Of a stretch of DNA of 64,000 nucleotides, positions 25,108-33,926 are shown piece by piece. The position numbers and the translations under genes are program-made. Numbering within the stretch: the first letter of the stretch is position 1; every line of letters starts with the position of its first letter. The notes beneath the pieces were generated by a model that searched no databases, was not told the origin of the DNA, and saw nothing but the letters and a program-made list of their open reading frames with translations. This DNA comes from Aggregatimonas sangjinii. Its GTDB lineage: Bacteria; Bacteroidota; Bacteroidia; Flavobacteriales; Flavobacteriaceae. Where the stretch lies: assembly GCF_005943945.1 (NCBI RefSeq), contig NZ_CP040710.1, positions 2,711,501 to 2,775,500 on the forward strand. The letters are read 5' to 3'.

Positions 25108-27231
25108 TTGACCTACTGGAATAGCCATATCAGCAATGTTATAAATCAAACCACCGCTGGTGAACCACATTCTATATTGGCGGTTGTAGATCAAGAGAAT
25201 CAAACGCATATCCCTCCCACAATCGATTACCTAGCCGGGGTATCTAAAAATCTCGTAGTAAAAAAAGATAATTTTATAGAAAATGTGCTTCGTCAATTTC
25301 GAATCGAACATTATCGATTGATAATTGATGCCGTTTCTAATTTCCCCAAATACTTAGCCAACCGCCTCGAAGACCAAATAAATGAATCGTTGCAAAATTT
25401 CGAAGGCCTGGAAGACCATGAAAAGAACAATAAACTCGACGAATTTTATACTAGTGACCTACAACCGTTTATGCCAAATGATTATAGTAGCGAGTTTAAG
25501 CAAAATGCGTTTGACGATCATACCTCTACTTTCAAGAGCGAAGCCTTGGTCAAAGAAGAGGCAAAGCAAGAACTGACTTCACTTGTCGGCAAAGTAGTCG
25601 GGGTTTCGGATTTAACATTAAATGAAATGGCTGCATTTATTGTTTCATTAGAAATGCAAATGCAACCCTATAAACCTGAATTTTTGCACCAAAGTGCATT
25701 ATATTGTTCATATGCGTTAAAAGGCGATCTTGAGGCATTACCGAAAATTTTGAATATTCACTTTGCTGATAACCAAGTGAAGCTGATTCAAACCACACTT
25801 CTAAATTTGATAAACTTAAAGGATCAAGCTGCCATAAAAAGGGTCGCGAATTCCATCAGTCCCGAACCGATTGCCGCTATATTTGCTGTTACCCTTGCTA
25901 AACTTACATCCATTAATGACAGGAGATCGGTTTCTTTTCTACGGGATTCATGCCCCGACCACTTAAAGCTTCCCATATTCGCCAAAGCCCTCCTGTTATC
26001 GGTAGAGCAGAGAAACCGTCCGGGATTAGGTTTAATTATAGATGCCTGCCCTTTAGATCTAAGAACTGCGGTTATTATTACCGCGCTTTTAAAATGTATC
26101 GAAAAAAAATCAGCAGTTGCCTTGACCATGTCATTGAATGCCTGCCCAGATGAATTGAAGACAAAGGAGATGTTCAGTACCCTGATGGACGGTTGTCTTC
26201 GAGAGCCTGAATTGGATATCCTTAAAACTGTTACAAGCCAATGCCCCTCTAGCCTGCAAGTAGACGTTTTGTCCGACGCGCTCTATGCTTGTGCTTCGAA
26301 AGGCTCTGTAGAGGAGACGCTTTTTTTTATTGATGGTTGCCCTCATGAGCAAATATCGCCCGTTTTTCAGAGCGTATTATTGGATGGCGCGAGATGTAAT
26401 AACAAAAATGTATTGGCAATCATCAGCCATACCTATCCCGTACCATTAAAAGCGGAAATATTCTTAAACGCACTACTGCAGAGTGTAGGTGAAGCTAACG
26501 AAAGTATGGCCAATTTGATTCAGCAAGCCTGCCCTGCTAAATTTAAAAAGAAAATTTTCACGGAAACATTACGGGAGTTTACGTTAAAGGGGCGGGAAGA
26601 TTCTGTAGCGCTGACAAGCAAACTAGATTTCAATTGCGATAAAGTTAAATTGTTCTCTAGCGTACTTAAGCATTCGGATATTTATCAAAATCCCGATGCT
26701 ATGCGAATTTTGACAACCAATTGTCCCCAAGACCTAAAGAGAGGGGTTTTTTACACTTCATTAATGACTTTTGCCAAAAAAAATAGACCCGAAGCGTTTA
26801 CCGAGCTGTTGAATTTGTGCCCTTCGTCGCTTAAAACGCAAGATATGTTCGTGTCTTTCATGAGCGAGTGTATTCAGTCATGGCATGCCGTAGCATTCGA
26901 AGTCATAAAGGATGCCTGCCCGATTGATTTTAAGGAAGCGATGCATATAAAAGCAGTCGAAGAAAGTGCTAAAGAAGTAAATTCACAACGGTTGGAGTAT
27001 GTAATGAACAGCTGCCCTGAAGAATTAAAGGAGAGGGTATTTGATCAGGCAAATATAGCTTTCAAACCGAGCAATTTTAACGATGATCCGGAAGATCCTT
27101 CCCAATCAAGAACCTTTTCGATGTCGGCAATGACATTAGCATTAAATCAAAACGAAAAAAGATCACACGAAGAAGGAAATCAGGGCTCAGATCATAAAAA
27201 AAGCAATGCTTATAAAAAACTTAAGAGATGA
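25108..27231 (+). CDS. Cys-Pro-led 32-residue repeat alpha-solenoid protein (707 aa), in frame with the preceding ORF
   Basis: No known family, but the architecture is clear. Residues about 251-650 (counted from 25108) consist of roughly twelve tandem repeats of 32-33 residues with consensus CPxxLKxxVFxxAL...IIxA. Examples are CPDHLKLPIFAKAL, CPLDLRTAVIITAL, CPSSLQVDVLSDAL, CPQDLKRGVFYTSL and CPEELKERVF. Each unit reads as two helices, so the whole should form a curved ankyrin-like solenoid for binding a protein. One unit has Tyr for Cys and one is disrupted. The first 250 residues are helical. The tail is highly basic (KRSHEEGNQG...NAYKKLKR). The only possible start is a TTG directly after the TAA of the preceding ORF in the same frame; the next Met is near residue 175. 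See the preceding entry for the likely single-gene reading. Confidence 0.65.
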   Translation: MTYWNSHISNVINQTTAGEPHSILAVVDQENQTHIPPTIDYLAGVSKNLVVKKDNFIENVLRQFRIEHYRLIIDAVSNFPKYLANRLEDQINESLQNFEGLEDHEKNNKLDEFYTSDLQPFMPNDYSSEFKQNAFDDHTSTFKSEALVKEEAKQELTSLVGKVVGVSDLTLNEMAAFIVSLEMQMQPYKPEFLHQSALYCSYALKGDLEALPKILNIHFADNQVKLIQTTLLNLINLKDQAAIKRVANSISPEPIAAIFAVTLAKLTSINDRRSVSFLRDSCPDHLKLPIFAKALLLSVEQRNRPGLGLIIDACPLDLRTAVIITALLKCIEKKSAVALTMSLNACPDELKTKEMFSTLMDGCLREPELDILKTVTSQCPSSLQVDVLSDALYACASKGSVEETLFFIDGCPHEQISPVFQSVLLDGARCNNKNVLAIISHTYPVPLKAEIFLNALLQSVGEANESMANLIQQACPAKFKKKIFTETLREFTLKGREDSVALTSKLDFNCDKVKLFSSVLKHSDIYQNPDAMRILTTNCPQDLKRGVFYTSLMTFAKKNRPEAFTELLNLCPSSLKTQDMFVSFMSECIQSWHAVAFEVIKDACPIDFKEAMHIKAVEESAKEVNSQRLEYVMNSCPEELKERVFDQANIAFKPSNFNDDPEDPSQSRTFSMSAMTLALNQNEKRSHEEGNQGSDHKKSNAYKKLKR

Positions 27232-27408
27232 TAACCCAGTAGCCCGTTTGAAAATGGCCAAGCACTACCTTTTTCAAAAGACCAACTACTACACAATAAG
27301 TACGACAACTTCATAGCAATTCCCATAAGGGAAATTTAAATAATCACCTATGTAAAATGGTGCAAAAATTGAACTTTTCACCTAATCCCGAATAGCCGAA
27401 AATTCGAA

Positions 27409-28236
27409 ATGATAGTAGAGAAAATAAAGAAACATCTAACCATCTCCCATACAAGAATTCGTCAAAATAGAGAATTATGGAAGATGGCACAATACGAAAA
27501 CAGAACCTTACAAACAGTTATAGATTGTTTCCTTAGGACCAAGAATTCGAATCATACTATTGAAAATCGTGGTGCATTTTTAAACTGTGAGAACTTCAGG
27601 CAAAAGCTAATGCAAGATGAAACTTTGGTCACCTACGATGTTTTCGACTCTCAGGATACGGCTGCGGTGAAAGAGATTTGCAAGAATGCTGCCTCTGGCA
27701 ACAAATGGTGTGAATTTTTATACTCCCTGACCAAAATAAGCGATACGCCTATCGTTCTTGAGATGGGTACGAATCTTGGTATATCAGGGTGTTATATTTT
27801 AGAGGCGATCAAGAATATTTCAGGGAGCCGTATGATAACCTTGGAGGGGCTTCCCCAATTATGCGAAATTTCCGAAACCCAATTCGCCTTAATTGCAGCA
27901 AAGTCAAAGTATGATATTAGACAGGGTTTGTTCGACGATACGTTTCCCGTTCTGCTGAACGAAGACATAAAGTTCAATCTCATCTTTATCGATGGTAACC
28001 ATAAAAAAGATTCGACCATTGACTACTTTAAAAATTTAAAATCGAAAATTGACTCTTCGGCGATATTCGTGTTTGATGATATCAATTGGTCGGCTGGTAT
28101 GAGAGAAGCTTGGAATAGCATCAAAAAAGATAAGGATGTCAATTTTGCCATCGATCTCAATCGACAAGGAATTATTATCGTAGATTATGAGGAAAAGTTA
28201 AAAAATATCACATTTAAGCTACACCTCGCTTATTAA
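27409..28236 (+). CDS. Class I SAM-dependent methyltransferase (cephalosporin-hydroxylase/Methyltransf_24-like)
   Basis: A 275-residue cytoplasmic protein. The Rossmann methyltransferase core begins near residue 118: motif I VLEMGTNLGISG, an acidic strand end MITLEGLPQ, then LIFIDGNHKKDSTIDYF (Asp/His metal-type motif as in O-methyltransferases and cephalosporin hydroxylase-like proteins) and IFVFDDINWSAGM. The N-terminal 90 residues are helical. Such proteins in Bacteroidota usually modify small molecules or surface sugars. It is 177 bp downstream of the solenoid gene on the same strand; whether it belongs to that cluster is uncertain. Translation probably starts at ATG 27409. Confidence 0.8.
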   Translation: MIVEKIKKHLTISHTRIRQNRELWKMAQYENRTLQTVIDCFLRTKNSNHTIENRGAFLNCENFRQKLMQDETLVTYDVFDSQDTAAVKEICKNAASGNKWCEFLYSLTKISDTPIVLEMGTNLGISGCYILEAIKNISGSRMITLEGLPQLCEISETQFALIAAKSKYDIRQGLFDDTFPVLLNEDIKFNLIFIDGNHKKDSTIDYFKNLKSKIDSSAIFVFDDINWSAGMREAWNSIKKDKDVNFAIDLNRQGIIIVDYEEKLKNITFKLHLAY

Positions 28237-28392
28237 ATAAATTGAATTGCACGCTTCTATAAACAAACTCGGAGGTATTTTACAACTTGAGATACTCATA
28301 TTGGTGATCAGCCGTAAAAATCATGAATCAATCAATTTTCAACTGCCTATAAAAACAAGTTATATTTAGAAGAATTAGGATAAGAATAGTGC

Positions 28393-28400
28393 TATTTTTG
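28393..28400 (+). promoter_or_regulatory. Possible Bacteroidota -7 element before the haloperoxidase-like gene
   Basis: TATTTTTG fits the TAnnTTTG -7 consensus and lies 28 bp before the ATG at 28428, a normal leader length. The matching -33 TTTG box is weak (TTTA at 28365), so this is a modest candidate. Confidence 0.3.
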
Positions 28401-28427
28401 TATCCATTTTTATAAAATCACTAGGTC

Positions 28428-29750
28428 ATGCGTCATCTGCATCCGAATAAAAATCCCAAGTATTTATTACTCATAAGTTGTATCCTCTGGTCTACGTGTT
28501 CAATGGCTCTTTTTGCACAATCCGGAAAGAGGGTCTACCGTCCGTTTTTGTTCTCCTTGAAAGTCGAGGAAGTGACCAGATCCGTACCCGATATCAAGAC
28601 GGAAATCGAAACCATTGTTTCCGCGCAAGAACTTGTAAACGATAGTTTGCTGCAAGAAGCGCGTTACTGGAACTCGGCCTACCCCTCGTATCGCTGGCAC
28701 CAAATCATGGTTGAAGCGGGCAAACGCACCAAAGGCCATAAAAACGGAGGTCGTATGGCCATACTCCACTTGGCAATTTACGATGCCTTGGCCGAAGTGT
28801 GGAAACATAAGCAGGGCAAAGAACGATTGGCCCCGTTTCAAGAACATTCCCAGATTGAAAAATGGGGAAGTCCTGTGGGCTATTCCTCATATATCTGTGA
28901 ATATAGTGCCGTAGCGGCAGCGGCGCAGCGGGTTATCGGTTATTATTTCCCAGAAGAACAAGCGTTTTTAGATAATAAATTAAAGCAATTTAAAAAAGCA
29001 CGTTTACGTTCGGGATTACAGTACCCTAATGATATAGAGATGGGAATGGCCATTGGCGCGAACATCGCAGAAAAATACATCGGTTATGCAAAAACCGACC
29101 GCACGGATAAGGTATGGAATGGTGCTGTACCTGATGACAAAACCTTATGGAGCGGTAAACCCGGTAAATGGGATCCGATGAAGCGACAATGGAAACCTTT
29201 TACCTTACTATCGGCCGATCAGTTCAGACCAGCGCCGCCACCTTCTGATTGGTCATCGGAAATGGAAGAGCTTCGTCAATTCAACAAAAACCACCAAAGT
29301 AGTGATATTGCCTGGAAATGGAAAAGTGAACCCGTTTGGGACTTATTATTAGAGCGGAAAATACTTGAATATGGCCTTGATCCGTTTCAAGCCGCCCAAG
29401 CCAGTGCTCTTTTTCATACCGCACGTTTCGATGCAACAATTGCAGCGTGGGATGGAAAATACCACTTTTGGGGCATCCGTCCGTTTCAATATGACCCAGA
29501 TTTCAAGCCTATCCTTATCGAGACTCCTAATTTTCCGGGCTATCCGGCTGGGCATACTACCGTGGCGGGAGCGTTGTCGACTACATTGACACACCTCTTT
29601 CCTTTAGATGCCCCCTATTTTCAGGAACTGGCGATAGAATGTTCCGAATCGCGTTTTGAAGGCGGTGTTCATTTTAGAACCGACAATGAAGTGGGGCTCA
29701 AAGTCGGCGAAAAGGTAGGACGGCAGGTTATTGAGAAATTTTTGGAATAA
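28428..29750 (+). CDS. Vanadium-dependent haloperoxidase/PAP2-superfamily secreted protein
   Basis: A 440-residue exported protein with an N-terminal signal peptide (hydrophobic core 14-30, ending MALFAQ). The C-terminal half carries the vanadate/phosphate site of the PAP2/VHPO superfamily: KYHFWGIRPF (Lys and Arg), FPGYPAGHTTVAGAL (His) and ESRFEGGVHFRTDNEVG (Arg and catalytic His). The usual PSGH is PAGH here, as in many bacterial VHPO-like proteins, so halide oxidation is not assured; it may be a phosphatase. Flavobacteria on algae, such as Zobellia, have true vanadium iodoperoxidases, which fits a marine origin. Monocistronic by spacing. Confidence 0.85.
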   Translation: MRHLHPNKNPKYLLLISCILWSTCSMALFAQSGKRVYRPFLFSLKVEEVTRSVPDIKTEIETIVSAQELVNDSLLQEARYWNSAYPSYRWHQIMVEAGKRTKGHKNGGRMAILHLAIYDALAEVWKHKQGKERLAPFQEHSQIEKWGSPVGYSSYICEYSAVAAAAQRVIGYYFPEEQAFLDNKLKQFKKARLRSGLQYPNDIEMGMAIGANIAEKYIGYAKTDRTDKVWNGAVPDDKTLWSGKPGKWDPMKRQWKPFTLLSADQFRPAPPPSDWSSEMEELRQFNKNHQSSDIAWKWKSEPVWDLLLERKILEYGLDPFQAAQASALFHTARFDATIAAWDGKYHFWGIRPFQYDPDFKPILIETPNFPGYPAGHTTVAGALSTTLTHLFPLDAPYFQELAIECSESRFEGGVHFRTDNEVGLKVGEKVGRQVIEKFLE

Positions 29751-29903
29751 ATAGTCCAGAACATGATACGTTAGGAGTATGAAAAGTGGGAATACCTCTT
29801 ATCTTAGTATCATGATTTAGAGCCTTATATTTTGAGAAGCTCAGGATTTTCTTTTCAAGACCTGATGCATAATCAATCGTAAAAAAATTGTTAAAAAACA
29901 GAG

Positions 29904-30773
29904 ATGTCAAATATCACAACGGTAATACCGGAAAGAGCAGCGGATATCGGCAACTTTAAAGTAGGCCGCCTACTGCCTTTTAGAAAAAAAAGAATGGTAG
30001 GGCCTTTTGTATTTATAGACCATATGGGTCCCGCAAATATGTCTGAAGATGAAAATTTAGATGTCGGGCCTCACCCACATATCGGACTTTCCACGTTGAC
30101 TTTTCTTTTTGAAGGGAGCATTGTCCATAAGGATAGCATAGGTACGGAAATCGAAATTAATCCTGGCGCGGTAAACTGGATGACCGCTGGTAAAGGCGTA
30201 GTGCATTCAGAACGTACGCCAGAACGATTACGAGCTAAGAAGAAATCGCTTCACGGATTACAGATTTGGGTTGCATTGCCTAAAGAGCTTGAACAAATGG
30301 AGCCTTCGTTTCACCATACGGAAGCGGATAAATTACCGACTTGGGAAGAAGATGGCCTAACATATAAGCTGATTGCAGGAAAAGTATTTGGAAAAGAATC
30401 ACCTGTTCCCGTACACAGCGCCTTGTTTTTTATAGAAATTAAAAGTACCAAAAGGCAGGTGGTAGACTGTGGTGGAGAGTTGTTTGGTGAAAGCGGTCTT
30501 TATATATTGAAAGGTGCGATGTATAGTGAAGGGCATACCTATGAGCCGAAACAATTATTAGTGGCCAAAGAAGCAACACTTTGCGCTTTTGAAATGGCGG
30601 CCAACTCAACCATTTACATCTTCGGTGGAAAACCGTTTCCTGAAGGAAGAACGATACATTGGAATTTTGTATCTTCCGACAAGGCCCTTATCGATAAAGC
30701 GCGTAAAGATTGGGTAGCGCAAAAGTTTCCTAAAGTTCCTGGAGAAACTGAGTTTGTGCCATTGCCGGAATAA
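29904..30773 (+). CDS. Pirin family protein (bicupin)
   Basis: A 289-residue cytoplasmic bicupin. The N-terminal cupin has all features of the family: GPFVFIDHMGP, the metal-binding GPHPHIGLSTLTF (two His), and GKGVVHSERTPE (His and Glu). The C-terminal cupin (about 170-285) is less conserved, as usual. Bacterial pirins act as metal-dependent quercetinase-like dioxygenases or regulators. It stands alone, 153 bp after the haloperoxidase-like gene, probably with its own promoter. Confidence 0.93.
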   Translation: MSNITTVIPERAADIGNFKVGRLLPFRKKRMVGPFVFIDHMGPANMSEDENLDVGPHPHIGLSTLTFLFEGSIVHKDSIGTEIEINPGAVNWMTAGKGVVHSERTPERLRAKKKSLHGLQIWVALPKELEQMEPSFHHTEADKLPTWEEDGLTYKLIAGKVFGKESPVPVHSALFFIEIKSTKRQVVDCGGELFGESGLYILKGAMYSEGHTYEPKQLLVAKEATLCAFEMAANSTIYIFGGKPFPEGRTIHWNFVSSDKALIDKARKDWVAQKFPKVPGETEFVPLPE

Positions 30774-31068
30774 GTTTTAGTGCAGGTAGTCATCAAAAAA
30801 ATGTACTAAGTTCTGAAGCAGTTTGGACTATTAAATTTTTGTAGCTGACACCGTTCAACACCGGTTTTCTGAATCGGGCTTTCAAGGATACTCGGATGCC
30901 GAAATAATTGATAAACTTTAAATCAATTCCATATTCGATTAAAATCTACCCATTGGCTGACATATTGGGTTTGAACACCAGAAGCTAACAAACCCTTTTT
31001 TAGCTATACCTCGGGAGACGAGGCATGTGCCAAGTCGCTACGCTAAAAATAGGATAAGACGAACATCA

Positions 31069-31530
31069 ATGTCCAAAAGTTATTTGCAGATCGATCGTTC
31101 AGACAACAATGTCGTGGCGTTGCGTAATCTTGCCGCCGGAACGGTCGCTACCATCGCAAATCAGACGGTTGTTCTACAAGAAAACATCAAGGCGAAGCAC
31201 AAATTTTCACTCAACGATTTTAATGTTGGCGACGCTATTCTAATGTACGGGGTATTGATAGGGAGAGCAATAGCGCATATTCCCAAAGGAAGTGCTATTA
31301 CCACAGCGAACGTAAGCCATACAACCGCGCAATTCAATGACGCTGAAGAAACCTACAAATGGGCCCCGCCCAATGTGAGCAAATGGCAAGACCGGACTTT
31401 TAACGGCTATCACAGAACTGATGGAAGCGTCGGTACCGCCAACCACTGGTTGGTCATTCCGCTTGTTTTTTGTGACAACAGAAATGTAGATGTGCTCAAA
31501 GCCGCCTTGTTGAACGCGCTTCATAATTAA
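31069..31530 (+). pseudogene. uxaA: Truncated altronate dehydratase (UxaA), N-terminal piece only
   Basis: Starting at ATG 31069 (MSKSYLQIDRSDNNV), 153 residues match the UxaA layout: an N-terminal SAF domain (about 1-90; LAAGTVATIANQTVVLQENI, KGSAITTANVSH) and the first strand of the large domain (FNGYHRTDGSVGTANHWLVIPLVFCDNRN). It then stops, whereas full UxaA is about 540 residues and holds its catalytic site further on. Downstream sequence shows no continuation in any frame, so the 3' part is deleted. Full UxaA removes water from D-altronate in galacturonate breakdown. The DlgD-like dehydrogenase about 3.5 kb away also handles sugar acids, hinting at a decayed uronate locus. A working stand-alone SAF protein is less likely. 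Confidence 0.65.
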
Positions 31531-31669
31531 ACAGCAGAGGATATTGGCGGCGATGATACTACTTAGGGAAGAAGAGCAACTTGGTCAATGAAGCGGATGA
31601 ACAATTAGCAATACATCCCCGTAGTTAAAGAACTATTGACCGAACAACAATTATCTTTCTGGTTTTTCG

Positions 31670-32782
31670 CTAAAGCCATTTTCGCTTCTTAAAATACAGG
31701 AGCATACCAATCGCCACAACAATCATTACGCCCCACATAATGAAGTAACTATACTCATATTTCAGTTCCGGAACTACTTCGAAATTGGTGCCATAAATAC
31801 CTGCGATAAAGGTCAGGGGGATAAATATTACAGAAAAAATGGTCAAAAATTTCATGATATCGTTCAACTTCGTGCTAATCGTCGTGTGATAAATGTTAAG
31901 TTGGTCCGAGAGGATGTCGCGGTAGGTTTCCGATGCATCCACAGCTTGGTTGATGTTATCCAACAATTCTTTGAAGTGCACTTGAGTAGACTCTTTAATT
32001 ACTTCCGATTCTACCTTCGACAATGACAGAATCATTTCCTTGGCCGGTGTAATATTCTTTCTTAGAAAATTCAATTTTCGCTTGTAGGTGTATATTTCAT
32101 CAATAACACTTTTTTTAGGTTCTGTTAAAAGATTCTCTTCCAATGTCTCTATCTTTTCACCTAAAAGACCGATGATATATATGTAATTGTCGATAACGAT
32201 GTCGAGCAACGCAAAGGTCAAATAGTCGGTGCCACCATTGCGAATGCGTTTTTTTTGAGTACGAATTCGTTCACGTACCGGTTCAAAAACATCACCCCTT
32301 CTTTCCTGAAATGACAGGAGCACCGAGTCAGTAATGATCAAACTGAGATTCTCCACTGAAATACGACCACTTTGTTCGTCTTGCTGTAACATTTTAATGG
32401 AGAGCAGAATACAGTTACTAAAATCATGTACTTTGGGTCGGGCGTGCACATCCATTACCTCGGCAAGTACCAGTTTGTCAAAATCGAATCCCTCCGCTAT
32501 ATTCTCGATAACATTGGTATCGTGAAGACCATCGATATTGAACCAGGTAACACTAGCATTTTTGCGATGTTCCAAGACTGTTTGTATATCTCCAATAGTT
32601 TCTTCCTTAAAATCTTTGGCGTCATAATCGACCATACGCAGCACGACTTGATCCATTTTTCGCTCTCCACGAAACGAAATATCATCCGGTGCGAGACCGA
32701 TATCCTCTTTCCGTTTTTTTGCAAATCCCGTTAGGCTGCGGGAAACCGATAATATATCCTTTGTGTTTAAATGCATCGTCAT
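31670..32782 (-). CDS. corA: CorA-like magnesium/cobalt transporter
   Basis: Inner-membrane divalent cation channel. A soluble N-terminal funnel domain leads into a long stalk helix and two C-terminal membrane helices (FLTIFSVIFIPLTFIAGIYG and SYFIMWGVMIVVAIGMLLYF), ending with basic KKRKWL. I start at ATG 32782 (MTMHLNTKD), because residues upstream in the longer frame (to 32869) look unlike CorA. The selectivity-loop motif is YGTNF where most CorA proteins have YGMNF: Met is replaced by Thr. GTN variants are, as I recall, frequent in Bacteroidota, so the channel is presumably active. It has no evident operon partner. Confidence 0.9.
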   Translation of the reverse strand: MTMHLNTKDILSVSRSLTGFAKKRKEDIGLAPDDISFRGERKMDQVVLRMVDYDAKDFKEETIGDIQTVLEHRKNASVTWFNIDGLHDTNVIENIAEGFDFDKLVLAEVMDVHARPKVHDFSNCILLSIKMLQQDEQSGRISVENLSLIITDSVLLSFQERRGDVFEPVRERIRTQKKRIRNGGTDYLTFALLDIVIDNYIYIIGLLGEKIETLEENLLTEPKKSVIDEIYTYKRKLNFLRKNITPAKEMILSLSKVESEVIKESTQVHFKELLDNINQAVDASETYRDILSDQLNIYHTTISTKLNDIMKFLTIFSVIFIPLTFIAGIYGTNFEVVPELKYEYSYFIMWGVMIVVAIGMLLYFKKRKWL

Positions 32783-32882
32783 TTTTTTATTGATGGAAAT
32801 GGCATGGAGAAGATAATCATTTCGTGGTGGAGTTTTGATTTTCCATGATATGAAAAATAAATTTTTCAAGCATTTTTCGTAA

Positions 32883-33926
32883 TCAGCGTTTCGACAATAA
32901 TATATTATGGATAAACTTCATTTTTTTAACAACTCCCATATTTATAACAAATGGATATACATCGGGTATTCCCATGGCCCGATTAATACTGTTTACGGCA
33001 AAGGAAAGAGGAACACAGGTATTGACAATGGCCTGGAAGTCTTCCTTAATGTAGGGGTCGAAAGATACCCTAGTCTTCAAATTTTTCGTATTCTTATTCG
33101 GATTTACCTTCAAACGAAAGAAATGGGCCGTCTCTACCATATCCATAATATGAAGATAATGCGCCCAGGTCTCCGCCCAATCTTCCCATGGGTGCGATGT
33201 TGCATATTTGCTGATATACGAATCGCTCCAATCTTGTGGTGCACCCTTAGCATAATAAGACCGCAGGGCTTCGGTATAGCTCACGCGTTCATCGCCGAAA
33301 ATCTCCCTAAACTCCGCTAGCACATTCTTTTTTCTTAAAACCAATCGCTCCCAGAAGTAGTGGCCCACTTCGTGTCTTAGATGGCCGATCAATGTGCGGT
33401 ACGGTTCCTGTAGTTGTTTTCTAATCTGCTCCCTCAACACGGAATCTGCTTCTCGGAGCAAAATGGTGATGACCCCATTTGCATGCCCCGTCATAATGTT
33501 GGGATTACCTCCTTTAGCGATAAAGTCAAAACACAAGCCTTCATCGCTGCTCATCTTGCTTGGCAAATCCAGTCCGATTTTAAGGAGTTGATAGATGAGT
33601 CGATGTTTCGCCACCTCCAAGTTTTTCCATTTTAAAAAATTCTCCTTATCGGAAAGATTGGGAATAGTTCGATTCAGTTGGCAAGCAGGACAATATTCTT
33701 TTTTGCTTGTTTTTTCCAAAACCCAATTACAAACCCCATGCGCTTTGTTTTTACAGTATTTATATTCGATTTTTTCCCGGTCGGAAATCATGACCGAAGA
33801 CGAGGAATCGAACGTGAGCATTTTACGGTCATTTTCGCGATAGCCACAGGAATGACCGCAGTTTTCGCATACATTGTTTTCAAAATACAACGGATGATTG
33901 CAGTTGCCACATTGAAAGACTTTCAT
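32883..33926 (-). CDS. Putative zinc-binding metallopeptidase with N-terminal zinc ribbon
   Basis: A 347-residue cytoplasmic protein. The N-terminus has two zinc-ribbon pairs (CGNCNHPLYF, CENCGHSCG) followed by a second Cys-rich cluster (YKYCKNKAHGVC, YCPACQLNR). A metallopeptidase-like domain follows with the zincin motif HLRHEVGHYFW (HEVGH, near residue 190) and EDWAETWAHYLHIMD downstream that supplies further ligands. This is the architecture of the conserved zinc_peptidase-like family of unknown substrate. It is on the same strand as corA with a gap of 100 bp, so co-transcription is possible. Confidence 0.85.
   Translation of the reverse strand: MKVFQCGNCNHPLYFENNVCENCGHSCGYRENDRKMLTFDSSSSVMISDREKIEYKYCKNKAHGVCNWVLEKTSKKEYCPACQLNRTIPNLSDKENFLKWKNLEVAKHRLIYQLLKIGLDLPSKMSSDEGLCFDFIAKGGNPNIMTGHANGVITILLREADSVLREQIRKQLQEPYRTLIGHLRHEVGHYFWERLVLRKKNVLAEFREIFGDERVSYTEALRSYYAKGAPQDWSDSYISKYATSHPWEDWAETWAHYLHIMDMVETAHFFRLKVNPNKNTKNLKTRVSFDPYIKEDFQAIVNTCVPLSFAVNSINRAMGIPDVYPFVINMGVVKKMKFIHNILLSKR

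Noticed and set aside
17080-28236. Type VI secretion or phage-tail locus
   Set aside because: No sheath, tube, VgrG, ClpV, baseplate or portal motif was seen in any of these proteins.
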